Origin: Coprococcus_A sp051877705 | GTDB taxonomy: Bacteria > Bacillota > Clostridia > Lachnospirales > Lachnospiraceae | Length of the DNA stretch: 12,654 bases | Direction of reading: 5' to 3' | NCBI GenBank assembly: GCA_051877705.1 | Contig: JBJEJD010000128.1 | Location: 1-12,654, forward strand | Part shown: positions 1 through 8,882 of the stretch, piece after piece | Numbering within the stretch: position 1 is the first letter of the stretch | How the letters are laid out: the number at the start of each line of letters is the position of its first letter | The notes under the pieces: generated by a model | The model's database searches: none | Told to the model about the DNA's origin: nothing | What the model saw: only the letters and a program-made list of their open reading frames with translations | Program-made: the position numbers and the translations under genes

Positions 1-2249
1 GACTTGATCGGCAGCTCGATGGTACGGCCTGATGTATCAGCCATCAGACCACGCATACCTGCCAGCTGTTTGATCTGCTGATTGGAACCACGGGCACCGG
101 AATCAGCCATCATATAAATATTGTTGTATTTATCAAGACCGCCCAGCAGAGCTTCAGTGATCTTATCATCGGCCTGCTTCCATGTCTCAACAACTGCTTT
201 ATAACGTTCTTCTTCTGTTACAAAACCACGGCGGTATTTTGCTGTGATCTTGGCAATCGTTGCCTCTGCATCAGCGATGATCGGTTTCTTTGCCTCAGGC
301 ACCGTCATATCAGAAATAGATACAGTAATGGCACTGATTGTTGAATATTTATAACCGGTCGACTTAATGTAGTCCAGAACCTCAGCAGTCTTGGTTGCAC
401 CGTGAGTATGGATACATTTATCGATGATCTGTTTCAGCTGCTTCTTGGCAACAAGGAAATTGATCTCCGGTACAAGATCATTGTCCGGATTGCTGCGGTC
501 TACAAAACCGAGATCCTGCGGCAGTCCTTCATTGAAAATGAAACGACCCAGTGTGGAAGAGATCACCTTTGTCACTCTTCTGCCGTTAATGATACCTGTT
601 CTTCTGACTTTGATCGGAGCCTGAAGCGTGATGATCTTATTCTCATAAGCCAGCAGTGCTTCATTGACACTCTTGAAATATTTGCCCTCGCCCTTATCGC
701 CCGGTTTCTCCAGAGTCAGATAATAGATACCAAGGACCATATCCTGAGAAGGTACAGCTACCGGCGCGCCGTCGGAAGGTTTCAGCAGGTTGTTCGGAGA
801 AAGCAGGATAAAGCGGCACTCAGCCTGTGCTTCCACAAACAGCGGTACATGGACAGCCATCTGGTCACCGTCAAAGTCGGCATTGAAAGCGGTACAAGCC
901 AGCGGATGCAGCTTGATGGCCTTACCTTCAACCAGGATCGGCTCAAATGCCTGAATACCAAGACGATGCAGTGTAGGTGCACGGTTCAGCATAACCGGAT
1001 GCTCTTTGATAACATCCTCCAGCACATCCCATACCTCTGTCTGAAGACGCTCAACCATCTTCTTGGCAGACTTGATATTATGGGCGATGCCTCTGGATAC
1101 GAGTTCTTTCATAACGAAAGGCTTGAAAAGCTCAATGGCCATTTCCTTCGGAAGACCGCACTGATACAGTTTCAGTTCCGGACCTACGACGATAACGGAA
1201 CGACCGGAATAGTCGACACGTTTACCCAGCAGGTTCTGACGGAAACGTCCCTGCTTACCCTTTAACATATCGGACAGAGACTTCAGCGCTCTGTTGCCCG
1301 GTCCTGTTACAGGACGGCCGCGGCGGCCATTATCGATCAGGGCGTCAACTGCTTCCTGCAGCATACGCTTTTCATTTCTTACAATGATATCCGGAGCGCC
1401 CAGTTCAAGAAGACGTTTCAGTCGGTTATTTCTATTAATAATACGTCTGTACAGATCATTCAGGTCGGATGTTGCAAAACGTCCGCCGTCCAGCTGTACC
1501 ATTGGACGGATATCCGGCGGAATAACCGGAATAACCGTCAGTATCATCCACTCAGGCTTGTTGCCGGAACTTCTGAATGCTTCGACAACCTCCAGACGCT
1601 TGATAATTCTTGCACGCTTCTGACCTGAGGAATTCTTCAGTTCTTTCTTCAGTTCAACAGCTTCTGTTTCCAGATCAATGGCCTGCAGAAGTTCCATAAT
1701 AGCTTCTGCACCCATACCTACACGAAAGCTGTCCTCACCAAAGTTCTTGCACTCTTCCTGATATTCCTTCTCGGATAATACACGCTTGTTCTCCAATGTG
1801 GTATTGCCCTTGTCAAGTACAACATAAGAAGCAAAATACAGGACTTTCTCGAGATTTCTCGGTGTCATGTCAAGGATCAGGCCCATACGGCTTGGAATAC
1901 CTTTAAAATACCAGATATGAGAAACCGGAGCTGCAAGTTCGATATGGCCCATACGTTCACGTCTGACATTGGATTTTGTAACCTCAACGCCGCATCGATC
2001 GCAGACCACACCTTTATAACGGATCTTCTTGTACTTACCGCAATGACATTCCCAGTCCTTGCTCGGACCGAAAATCTTTTCGCAGTACAGACCGTCTTTT
2101 TCAGGTTTTAATGTTCTATAGTTAATCGTTTCAGGCTTTTTGACTTCGCCGCGCGACCACTGTCTGATCTTCTCAGGAGAAGCCAGACCAATTTTGATGG
2201 CATCGAAAGTCATCGGCTGATAAGCTTCATTACTAACTGTTTCTGGCAT
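1..2249 (-). CDS. rpoC: RNA polymerase subunit beta' (RpoC), N-terminal ~749 residues, cut by window edge
   Basis: Largest catalytic subunit of RNA polymerase; it holds the active-site Mg2+ and forms the clamp over DNA. The minus-strand frame is open from an ATG at 2249 to position 1. Visible landmarks are the N-terminal zinc finger with C68, C70, C83 and C86 (WECHCGKYKK...CDRCGVEV), the switch region LLGKRVDYSGRSVIVVGP, and the catalytic loop NADFDGD at residues 456-462, whose three aspartates bind Mg2+ (E. coli D460/D462/D464). At the edge is MMADSGARGSNQQIKQLAGM, matching E. coli residues near 730-750. The bridge helix and trigger loop therefore lie outside the window. The start follows an AAGGGAG ribosome-binding site by 8 nt and lies 17 nt after the rpoB stop, so the two genes are co-transcribed. 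Nothing looks broken. Identification is certain; only the C-terminal half is unseen. Confidence 0.98.
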   Translation of the reverse strand, partial: MPETVSNEAYQPMTFDAIKIGLASPEKIRQWSRGEVKKPETINYRTLKPEKDGLYCEKIFGPSKDWECHCGKYKKIRYKGVVCDRCGVEVTKSNVRRERMGHIELAAPVSHIWYFKGIPSRMGLILDMTPRNLEKVLYFASYVVLDKGNTTLENKRVLSEKEYQEECKNFGEDSFRVGMGAEAIMELLQAIDLETEAVELKKELKNSSGQKRARIIKRLEVVEAFRSSGNKPEWMILTVIPVIPPDIRPMVQLDGGRFATSDLNDLYRRIINRNNRLKRLLELGAPDIIVRNEKRMLQEAVDALIDNGRRGRPVTGPGNRALKSLSDMLKGKQGRFRQNLLGKRVDYSGRSVIVVGPELKLYQCGLPKEMAIELFKPFVMKELVSRGIAHNIKSAKKMVERLQTEVWDVLEDVIKEHPVMLNRAPTLHRLGIQAFEPILVEGKAIKLHPLACTAFNADFDGDQMAVHVPLFVEAQAECRFILLSPNNLLKPSDGAPVAVPSQDMVLGIYYLTLEKPGDKGEGKYFKSVNEALLAYENKIITLQAPIKVRRTGIINGRRVTKVISSTLGRFIFNEGLPQDLGFVDRSNPDNDLVPEINFLVAKKQLKQIIDKCIHTHGATKTAEVLDYIKSTGYKYSTISAITVSISDMTVPEAKKPIIADAEATIAKITAKYRRGFVTEEERYKAVVETWKQADDKITEALLGGLDKYNNIYMMADSGARGSNQQIKQLAGMRGLMADTSGRTIELPIK

Positions 2250-2266
2250 GAATGGCACTCCCTTCT

Positions 2267-5200
2267 CTATTCGTCGTCAGAATCTTCTCCATAAAAATCT
2301 TCTGCATTCTCGTCGTCCACATCTTCCTCATCGATATCAACGAACTCGCCGTCCTCGACCGTCTGTTCCTTGAAACCGTAATCTCCGAGGGATTCCTCCG
2401 TATCAAATCTGAATCCGCCGTCGCCTGACATAAAGCTGCTGAATTCATCATCACCATAGTCAACGGTCTCACCGATCTCAACCTCTGTCTGGTCGTCACG
2501 GAGAACTCTGACATCCAGTGCCAGTGACTGCAGCTCTTTCAGTAATACCTTGAAGGATTCAGGAATACCCGGCTCGGAAATATTCTCACCCTTGATGATG
2601 GCTTCGTATGCTTTCACACGTCCTGTCACGTCATCGGACTTGAATGTAAGGATCTCCTGAAGTGTATAAGCAGCACCATAAGCTTCCAGTGCCCAAACCT
2701 CCATCTCGCCGAAACGCTGTCCGCCGAACTGGGCTTTACCGCCAAGAGGCTGCTGTGTAACAAGAGCATAAGGACCTGTGGAACGGGCATGGATCTTATC
2801 ATCAACCAGATGATGGAGCTTCAGGTAGTGCATGAAGCCGACAGTAACCGGACTGTCGAATTCCTCTCCGGTACGACCGTCTCTCAGACGCACCTTACCG
2901 GTACGGCTGATCGGAACGCCCTTCCATTCCTCTCTGTAATCCTTATTTTCATCAAGATAATTGTATACATTTTCATCCAGGGAATCTTTCCACTTCTCAG
3001 TAAATTCTTCCCAGGAAGTATTCACATAATCATTGGCCAGTTCCAGTGTATCCATGATATCGTACTCGTCGGCACCGTTGAATACAGGTGTCTCGATCTT
3101 AAAGCCGAGAGCTTTGGCAGCAAGACCCAGATGAACCTCCAGAACCTGTCCGATATTCATACGTGAAGGCACACCCAGAGGGTTCAGCACGATATCCAGC
3201 GGACGGCCGTTTGGAAGGAACGGCATATCCTCAACAGGAAGAATACGTGAAACGACACCCTTGTTACCGTGACGGCCGGCCATCTTATCACCAACGGAAA
3301 TCTTTCTCTTCTGAGCAATATATACGCGAACACACTGGTTGACACCAGGAGACAGTTCGTCGCCATTCTCTCTTGTAAATACCTTGGCATCCAGGATGAT
3401 ACCGTATTCACCATGCGGCACCTTCAGGGATGTATCTCTGACCTCGCGGGCCTTTTCACCGAAGATGGCACGCAGCAGTCTCTCTTCTGCCGTCAGTTCT
3501 GTCTCACCCTTTGGTGTAACCTTGCCCACAAGGATATCTCCGGCACGGACTTCCGCACCAATGCGGATGATACCTCTCTCATCCAGGTTCTTCAGCGCAT
3601 CATCACCAACACCAGGAACATCGCGGGTAATCTCCTCCGGACCCAGCTTCGTATCTCTGGCCTCTGCCTCATATTCTGAAATATGGATAGATGTATAAAC
3701 ATCCTCCTGAACCAGACGCTCACTTAAGAGAACGGCATCCTCGAAATTGTAGCCTTCCCATGTCATGAAACCGATCAGCGGATTCTTGCCCAGTGCCAGT
3801 TCGCCCTGTGATGTGGACGGACCGTCAGCCAGAACATCTCCGGCTTCCACACGCTCGCCTCTGAAAACGATCGGACGCTGATTGTAGCAGGCACCCTGGT
3901 TGCTGCCGACAAATTTCAGGAGTCTGTAAGTATCTCTGGTACCATCATCAGCCTTAATGATAACTTCATTGGCTGCGGAACGCTCAACAACACCGCCGCG
4001 CTTTGCAACAACACAAACGCCGGAGTCAACAGCTGCCTTGGATTCCATACCGGTGCCTACAACAGGGGACTCTGTCAGCATCAGCGGAACGGCCTGACGC
4101 TGCATGTTGGAACCCATGAGGGCACGGTTGGCATCATCGTTCTGCAGGAAAGGAATCATGGACGTAGCAACAGAAAATACCATTCTTGGAGAAACATCCA
4201 TCAGGTCAACCTGAGACTTCTGGAAAGAGGTGGTATCCTCGCGGAAACGACCGGAAACTATCTTATTAACAAAATAACCATTCTCATCGATCGGCTCGTT
4301 GGCCTGTGCAACTCTGAACTTATCTTCCTCATCGGCTGTCAGATAGATAACCTCATCTGTTACACGAGGATTCTGCGGATCTGACTTATCCAGTTTTCTG
4401 TATGGTGCCTCCACGAAACCATACTGATTGATCCTTGCATAGCTGGCAAGGGAGTTGATCAGACCGATGTTCGGACCTTCAGGTGTCTCAATAGGACACA
4501 TTCTGCCGTAATGTGTATAATGAACGTCTCGAACCTCGAAACCGGCTCTGTCTCGTGACAGACCGCCAGGACCAAGGGCAGAAAGACGTCTCTTGTGAGT
4601 CAGCTCGGACAGAGGGTTATTCTGATCCATGAACTGGGACAGCTGGGAGCTTCCGAAGAATTCCTTCACAGCTGCTGTTACAGGCTTGATATTGATCAGG
4701 GACTGGGCGGAAATACCTTCCAGATCCTGTGTTGTCATACGTTCACGTACAACTCGTTCCATTCTGGACAGACCGATCCTGTACTGGTTCTGTAAAAGCT
4801 CACCGACAGCTCTGATACGTCTGTTGCCCAGATGATCGATATCATCTGCATTACCGATATCGAATTCAAGATGCATATTGTAATTGATGGAAGCAAAAAT
4901 ATCCTCTCTTGTAATATGCATAGGAATCAGATCGCTGACATTCTTCCTGATGGCTGTCTTAATATCTTCAATATCCTCATTCTCGTCCAGAATCTGGCGA
5001 AGCACCGGATAATAAACATATTCTTCCGTAATACCAACGGATTCAGGATCCACATCCACATAAGTCGTCAGTTCTACCATCATATTGGACAGAACCTTTT
5101 CAACCTTCTCCTCTGTACGGATATATACTGCAGGAATGGCTGCATTCTGAATACGCTGAGCCAGTTCCTCTGTCAGCATGGTATCTGCTTCCGCAATGAT

Positions 5201-6121
5201 CTCGCCTGTTGTCTCATCCACAACATCCTCAGCCAGTTCAAAACCTGCAATACGGTTCTTGAAAGCCAGCTTCTTGTTGAACTTATAACGTCCAACCTTG
5301 GCCAGATCATATCTTCTCGGGTCGAAGAACATGGCATTGATCAGGCTCTCAGCGCTCTCAACAGCCAGCGGCTCACCCGGACGGATCTTCTTGTATAATT
5401 CCAGCAGACCACTCTGATAGCTGTCGGATGTATCCTTGTTGCTGGCCAGAGTCGCCATGATCTTCGGTTCTTCACCAAACAGATCAATGATTTCCTGATT
5501 CGTACCTACGCCCAGAGCACGGATCAGTACTGTAACAGGCACCTTACGTGTTCTGTCCACACGTACATAGAAAACATCATTGGAATCCGTCTCATATTCC
5601 AGCCATGCACCACGGTTCGGAATAACCGTTGCAGAGTACAGCTTCTTACCAAGCTTATCATGGCCGATACCATAATAAATACCAGGGGAACGTACCAGCT
5701 GACTGACGATAACTCGCTCAGCACCATTAATAACGAAAGTGCCTGTAGCTGTCATCAGCGGCAGATCGCCCATAAAAATCTCGTGTTCACTGATACTGTC
5801 CGTATCTTTATTGATCAAACGTACCTTCACCTTCAAAGGTGCGGCATATGTGGCATCGCGTTCCTTGCATTCCTCAATTGAATACTTCACTTCATCTTCA
5901 CACAAACTGAAATCAGTAAATTCCAGACTCAGATGACCGCTGTAATCTGCAATCGGAGAAATGTCATCGAATACTTCCTTCAGGCCCTTGTCCAGGAACC
6001 ACTGGTAGGAATTCTTCTGAACTTCAATGAGATTTGGCATCTCAAGAACTTCCTTCTGACGGGAATAGCTCATACGAATGCCTTTACCTGATTTAACCGG
6101 TTTAATTCTGCTTTTATTCAT
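2267..6121 (-). CDS. rpoB: RNA polymerase subunit beta (RpoB)
   Basis: Second catalytic subunit of RNA polymerase, complete at 1284 residues, the usual clostridial length and without large lineage insertions. The rifampicin pocket starts at GSSQLSQFMDQNNPLSELTH (residues 490-509). Q496, D499, H509 and S514 correspond to E. coli Q513, D516, H526 and S531 and are all wild type, so cluster I predicts rifampicin sensitivity. GDKMAGRHGNKG at 944-955 carries K946 and K954, equivalent to the catalytic-centre lysines K1065 and K1073. The C-terminus is a very acidic tail of about 30 residues rich in D and E, typical of this group. The start has GGGAG 12 nt upstream, rather distant, but the N-terminal MSYSRQKEVLEMPNLIEVQK block confirms the frame, and an internal start would cut into the conserved region. 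It has its own promoter and leader upstream, and rpoC follows after 17 nt. Confidence 0.98.
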   Translation of the reverse strand: MNKSRIKPVKSGKGIRMSYSRQKEVLEMPNLIEVQKNSYQWFLDKGLKEVFDDISPIADYSGHLSLEFTDFSLCEDEVKYSIEECKERDATYAAPLKVKVRLINKDTDSISEHEIFMGDLPLMTATGTFVINGAERVIVSQLVRSPGIYYGIGHDKLGKKLYSATVIPNRGAWLEYETDSNDVFYVRVDRTRKVPVTVLIRALGVGTNQEIIDLFGEEPKIMATLASNKDTSDSYQSGLLELYKKIRPGEPLAVESAESLINAMFFDPRRYDLAKVGRYKFNKKLAFKNRIAGFELAEDVVDETTGEIIAEADTMLTEELAQRIQNAAIPAVYIRTEEKVEKVLSNMMVELTTYVDVDPESVGITEEYVYYPVLRQILDENEDIEDIKTAIRKNVSDLIPMHITREDIFASINYNMHLEFDIGNADDIDHLGNRRIRAVGELLQNQYRIGLSRMERVVRERMTTQDLEGISAQSLINIKPVTAAVKEFFGSSQLSQFMDQNNPLSELTHKRRLSALGPGGLSRDRAGFEVRDVHYTHYGRMCPIETPEGPNIGLINSLASYARINQYGFVEAPYRKLDKSDPQNPRVTDEVIYLTADEEDKFRVAQANEPIDENGYFVNKIVSGRFREDTTSFQKSQVDLMDVSPRMVFSVATSMIPFLQNDDANRALMGSNMQRQAVPLMLTESPVVGTGMESKAAVDSGVCVVAKRGGVVERSAANEVIIKADDGTRDTYRLLKFVGSNQGACYNQRPIVFRGERVEAGDVLADGPSTSQGELALGKNPLIGFMTWEGYNFEDAVLLSERLVQEDVYTSIHISEYEAEARDTKLGPEEITRDVPGVGDDALKNLDERGIIRIGAEVRAGDILVGKVTPKGETELTAEERLLRAIFGEKAREVRDTSLKVPHGEYGIILDAKVFTRENGDELSPGVNQCVRVYIAQKRKISVGDKMAGRHGNKGVVSRILPVEDMPFLPNGRPLDIVLNPLGVPSRMNIGQVLEVHLGLAAKALGFKIETPVFNGADEYDIMDTLELANDYVNTSWEEFTEKWKDSLDENVYNYLDENKDYREEWKGVPISRTGKVRLRDGRTGEEFDSPVTVGFMHYLKLHHLVDDKIHARSTGPYALVTQQPLGGKAQFGGQRFGEMEVWALEAYGAAYTLQEILTFKSDDVTGRVKAYEAIIKGENISEPGIPESFKVLLKELQSLALDVRVLRDDQTEVEIGETVDYGDDEFSSFMSGDGGFRFDTEESLGDYGFKEQTVEDGEFVDIDEEDVDDENAEDFYGEDSDDE

Positions 6122-6188
6122 TGACGTTTTTCACTCCCTGAATGATAAATCAACAAGTTGTAACTGCTTATTAATATGTTTTTTATTC

Positions 6189-6228
6189 GCCTTATGCTGT
6201 TCTATGCAGGCATAGCTCACCGCAAGGC
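6189..6228 (-). other. Stem-loop in the rpoB 5' leader
   Basis: Read on the minus strand, GCCTT pairs with AAGGC (outer arms 6224-6228 and 6189-6193). A GC/GC step continues it across a two-base bulge, and an inner CTATG-CCTG-CATAG hairpin sits at 6202-6215. There is no U-tract after it, so it is not an intrinsic terminator for rpoB. It lies between the predicted transcription start (~6250) and the rpoB ribosome-binding site. It could be an RNA-stability, processing or protein-binding element, or carry no function. Confidence 0.4.
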
Positions 6229-6256
6229 TTAGTTTTCCATAATAATGCAGTATCAT

Positions 6257-6285
6257 ATGATAACACAAATTCTTATTTATGTCAA
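6257..6285 (-). promoter_or_regulatory. Predicted sigma-A promoter of rpoBC
   Basis: On the minus strand a perfect -35 TTGACA (6285-6280) is followed by a 17-nt spacer and -10 TATCAT (6262-6257, 5 of 6 matches), with a TGT just before the -10 that makes an extended -10. The predicted start is near 6250, giving a leader of about 129 nt. It lies downstream of the terminator of the preceding gene, so rpoBC should be transcribed independently. The -10 is inside a 12-nt perfect palindrome (6251-6262). Confidence 0.8.
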
Positions 6286-6311
6286 GGCGGAATAAATGCA
6301 AAAAAAGGTAC

Positions 6312-6351
6312 AAAAAAACCCCCTGAAAACTCATTACGGGCTTTCAGGGGG
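6312..6351 (-). terminator. Intrinsic terminator after the YARHG-domain gene
   Basis: On the minus strand, CCCCCTGAAA (6351-6342) pairs fully with TTTCAGGGGG (6328-6319) around a 13-nt loop and is followed at once by seven T residues (6318-6312). This is a strong rho-independent terminator that begins 10 nt past the stop codon of the YARHG gene. It separates that gene from rpoB. Confidence 0.92.
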
Positions 6352-6361
6352 CATATGATTC

Positions 6362-7801
6362 TTATTGTTCGTAGGACTGAATCAGTGCAATATTCTTAAT
6401 CTCATAATCATTGAATACAGATACTGAAAAATCTTCCGGCTCTACAGTACCTTTATACCAGGACTTGCTGTTAAAATACGCCTGCAGTTCCTTGTCTTTG
6501 AACTTACGTCCATGACGGGCATATATCTCATTGCGCGCGATCATCAGCTGATATGCAGTCAGATTCTTCACATCGGCATCTGTCAGGTATCTGCTGTTGC
6601 TGTTCGGCAATACATAATCACTGCTGCTGGAAGTACTGCCGTTGCCGGATGACGGTGTACTGCTCTCCTGCTTTTTGCTTTCTGATTCAGCCTTGGCCTT
6701 GGATTCCGCTGCAGCCTTTGACTCTGCCGCCCTCGATTCCGCAGCTATGGACTCCGCCTCCCTTCTGGCTTCAGCCTCAGATTCTGCCTTGGCTGCTTCT
6801 TCAGCCTTCCTGCTCTCGATCGTCTTGGATATGCTTCCGGCTTCTGATTTCCATGTGTTCAGTGACTTGATGGCCTCGGCATAATTCTCCTCCTGCACAT
6901 ACTTCTCCACCTGCTCACTATATTGTGTCATCTTGGCCTTCTGTTCATCGCTTGTATAATCCTCATCCAGATCAATACCTGCAATATCATTCTTCAGATT
7001 CTGGATAACCTTCAGATTGTCAGCCTTCAGGTTCACAGCCAGTGAATCCAGACGCTTCTGCAGATCAGCCACCTGATCATAGTCGCATTCCTTCCGGGCT
7101 TTCTCAATATCAGCCATCAGCGTATCATAATCTTCTTTGTAGGTATCCGTTACAGAATAAGTTGAAAGTGCCGCACTTACTCCCGACGCGAATGCATCCA
7201 GAGATGTTTTCCCATTGGATACGGCCGTATATGTAGCTTCGATTTCAGACCACTTCTGATTCAGTTCCGCAATCTTATCCAGATCTCCGGCATCGATCGC
7301 CTCCTGGCACTGCTTCATAAAATCGCTGAAATAAGCTCCGTATGTACCAAAGTCAACGCCATCCAGTTTCTCTGACTGGAACGAAGCCACTTTCTGTTCA
7401 AAATCCGCAACCACCTTCTTCTCCATCTGCATCTTATAGGCATAAGCAGCACCTGCGGCAATAACGATCAAAATAACAACAACGGCAGCGACAAGGCCCT
7501 TTTTACTCTTCTTCGGGGCTCTGACTGTTTCAACCGGATCTCCCAGCCATTCGACTTCCTTCTTCCGTTCCTTTGTCTCGCGCTTCTTCTGAACTGTAGG
7601 CTTTTGTGGTGCAGCTGTCTTTTGCGCATTCTTCGCGCGCTCCTCGCGCAGCTTCTCCATCTCACGCTTTTTCTTCTGGCGCTGTGCTTCCAGTTCTCTC
7701 TCCTGGGCTTCTATTTCTTCTATCTCTTTTAAATAATCAAAATCATCCTCTATATACACCTTCGGTGCATCCTGTCGATCTTTTTCTTCTTTATCGTACA
7801 T
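6362..7801 (-). CDS. Single-pass membrane protein with C-terminal YARHG domain
   Basis: A 479-residue protein, not a named gene. The N-terminal ~100 residues are highly charged (E/K/R/Q-rich, residues 20-60 likely coiled coil), followed by a basic stretch (KKSKKG) and one hydrophobic segment at about 102-122, so the N-terminus is probably cytoplasmic and the rest outside. Residues ~128-330 are predicted helical, resembling coiled-coil repeats. A low-complexity A/E/S/K then S/G linker spans 331-396. The final ~78 residues form a YARHG domain (Pfam family named for this motif), with YARHG itself at 427-431 and an aromatic tail with YFNSKSWYKG. YARHG domains occur on extracellular parts of clostridial surface proteins; their role is not settled. 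The start has an excellent GGAGGGGG site. It has its own promoter and terminator, so it is probably monocistronic. A cell-envelope role is inferred from topology and the neighbouring amidase. Confidence 0.88.
   Translation of the reverse strand: MYDKEEKDRQDAPKVYIEDDFDYLKEIEEIEAQERELEAQRQKKKREMEKLREERAKNAQKTAAPQKPTVQKKRETKERKKEVEWLGDPVETVRAPKKSKKGLVAAVVVILIVIAAGAAYAYKMQMEKKVVADFEQKVASFQSEKLDGVDFGTYGAYFSDFMKQCQEAIDAGDLDKIAELNQKWSEIEATYTAVSNGKTSLDAFASGVSAALSTYSVTDTYKEDYDTLMADIEKARKECDYDQVADLQKRLDSLAVNLKADNLKVIQNLKNDIAGIDLDEDYTSDEQKAKMTQYSEQVEKYVQEENYAEAIKSLNTWKSEAGSISKTIESRKAEEAAKAESEAEARREAESIAAESRAAESKAAAESKAKAESESKKQESSTPSSGNGSTSSSSDYVLPNSNSRYLTDADVKNLTAYQLMIARNEIYARHGRKFKDKELQAYFNSKSWYKGTVEPEDFSVSVFNDYEIKNIALIQSYEQ
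6614..6811 (-). repeat. Low-complexity Ala/Glu/Ser/Lys linker coding region
   Basis: Residues 331-396 of the YARHG-domain protein are built from degenerate units such as AAESRAAESKAAAESKAKAE, followed by a Ser/Gly/Thr stretch. The DNA is correspondingly repetitive (many near copies of GATTCTGC/GACTCCGC on the plus strand). It looks like an extended wall-spanning spacer between the membrane-proximal helices and the YARHG domain. Such tracts can change length by slippage. Confidence 0.6.
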
Positions 7802-7845
7802 GAATCCCCCTCCATTTCACAAAAATAATTACACAGATACTAGAA

Positions 7846-7874
7846 ATTATAAACTATCCCCTATACAAAGTCAA
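7846..7874 (-). promoter_or_regulatory. Predicted sigma-A promoter of the YARHG-domain gene
   Basis: Minus strand: -35 TTGACT (7874-7869, 5 of 6), 17-nt spacer, perfect -10 TATAAT (7851-7846). The start is predicted near 7839, with a ~38-nt leader ending in a strong GGAGGGGG ribosome-binding site. It begins 43 nt past the amidase stop codon. Confidence 0.82.
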
Positions 7875-7916
7875 TTTCTACATAAAATCTTAAGGTTTTC
7901 GCCTGATTATTCGCAT

Positions 7917-8804
7917 CTATTCAGCCTTAAGCCGGAGTCCGTAATATGCAGCAATGGCATCGGCATCGGCTATTCCCATCTGCTTCAGTTTTTCTTCATC
8001 CTTCAGAATCTCATTATCATGAGGGTTGTCCATATAAGCATGCTCTATGATCATGCCCGGATGTCCGCCCTCTACGCTGTAGCTGATGAGATAATACCAG
8101 TCCTGCATACTGCCGTCATCATAATACCCCTTTTCTTCCTTAACCCTGACAAAGACACCCTTCGGGTTCAGATCCAGCTCCGACAGATGATCCAGTATCA
8201 TCTGTCCCAGTTTCCTGCCTTCCTCCGTATAAGCACTGTAATTGGATACATAAACCTCTGACCCATTGGCATCGGCACCATAAACTCCCGTTGTACCGTT
8301 ATTATGAAGACTGACAAATAAATCCGCCCCCAGTTCTGTGGCATAGCCCGTCCTTGCTTCAATACAGTATTCCCCACCATGTTCAGCGTCAGGACAGCTG
8401 CCGTCTTCCCGGGTCATATAAACCTCTATTCCCTGATACTGCTCCAGTCTGTCCCGGCAGGCCAGACCAATGACCAGATTAATATCCTGCTCATTCACGC
8501 CAAGATCCGGATGATTCCTCGTACAGTATTCACTGTCATGTCCCGGATCAAGAACAATGACTATGGGATCCTCTGTTATTTCCGTCTCCGTTTCCGACTC
8601 TGTCACAGATTCTGCAGCAGTCCCACTCTCCGCAGCCTTTGTCTCTGTCACGCCTGCTTCCTCCATGACAGATTCACTTACAGTCTCTGAACTGTCCACT
8701 GAAGAGGTAATGTCAGAGGTCCTCTGAATAATCCGGGAACAGCCGCATAAAAACACTGCCGTACACAAAATCATCATGATCCACATGCTTTTTATCTTTT
8801 GCAT
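7917..8804 (-). CDS. Lipoprotein N-acetylmuramoyl-L-alanine amidase (Amidase_3 family)
   Basis: Predicted zinc amidase that cleaves the bond between N-acetylmuramic acid and L-alanine in peptidoglycan, anchored outside the membrane. It has 295 residues. The N-terminus (MQKIKSMWIMMILCTAVFLC) is a signal peptide ending in lipobox LCGC, with Cys22 as the lipidated residue; Cys at -2 is unusual but tolerated. A Ser/Thr/Glu-rich linker covers about 28-80. The catalytic domain covers 81-295, with H89 (VLDPGHD), E105 (GVNEQDINL), H167 (SLHNNG) and E254 (IIEHAYMDN) matching the zinc ligands and catalytic glutamate of Amidase_3. The ATG at 8804 was chosen over the longer open frame to 9095, because it has GGGAGG 8 nt upstream and gives a proper signal peptide, whereas the longer frame runs back into rplL. 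It is predicted to be transcribed from its own promoter. CwlD-like and CwlC-like enzymes share this fold, so no symbol is given. Confidence 0.92.
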   Translation of the reverse strand: MQKIKSMWIMMILCTAVFLCGCSRIIQRTSDITSSVDSSETVSESVMEEAGVTETKAAESGTAAESVTESETETEITEDPIVIVLDPGHDSEYCTRNHPDLGVNEQDINLVIGLACRDRLEQYQGIEVYMTREDGSCPDAEHGGEYCIEARTGYATELGADLFVSLHNNGTTGVYGADANGSEVYVSNYSAYTEEGRKLGQMILDHLSELDLNPKGVFVRVKEEKGYYDDGSMQDWYYLISYSVEGGHPGMIIEHAYMDNPHDNEILKDEEKLKQMGIADADAIAAYYGLRLKAE

Positions 8805-8829
8805 ATTCTGATCCTCCCTTGCCACATCC

Positions 8830-8858
8830 ATTATATCGGTTTTCAGATATTCTGTAAA
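8830..8858 (-). promoter_or_regulatory. Predicted sigma-A promoter of the amidase gene
   Basis: Minus strand: -35 TTTACA (8858-8853, 5 of 6), 17-nt spacer, perfect -10 TATAAT (8835-8830). The predicted start is near 8823, leaving a leader of only ~19 nt that holds the ribosome-binding site. It lies downstream of the rplL terminator. Confidence 0.8.
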
Positions 8859-8882
8859 GAAGGGGGAATTTTTACCTTTTGA

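Noticed and set aside
402..1265. 287-codon plus-strand open frame opposite rpoC
   Set aside because: It is antisense to the strongly conserved RpoC coding sequence, including the NADFDGD loop, and its translation has no recognisable domain.
4598..4654. Rifampicin-resistance substitutions in RpoB
   Set aside because: Q496, D499, H509 and S514 are all the wild-type residues, so cluster I shows no resistance change.
4832..5398. 188-codon plus-strand open frame opposite rpoB
   Set aside because: It is a shadow of rpoB codon usage, with no ribosome-binding site, promoter or family resemblance.
6131..6334. 67-codon minus-strand open frame upstream of rpoB
   Set aside because: It spans the terminator, the promoter and the rpoB leader, has no suitable ribosome-binding site and resembles no known protein.
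7875..7916. Terminator directly after the amidase gene
   Set aside because: Only a weak AAAACCTTAAGATTTT symmetry is present and no stable GC stem with a T-run, so I do not call it.
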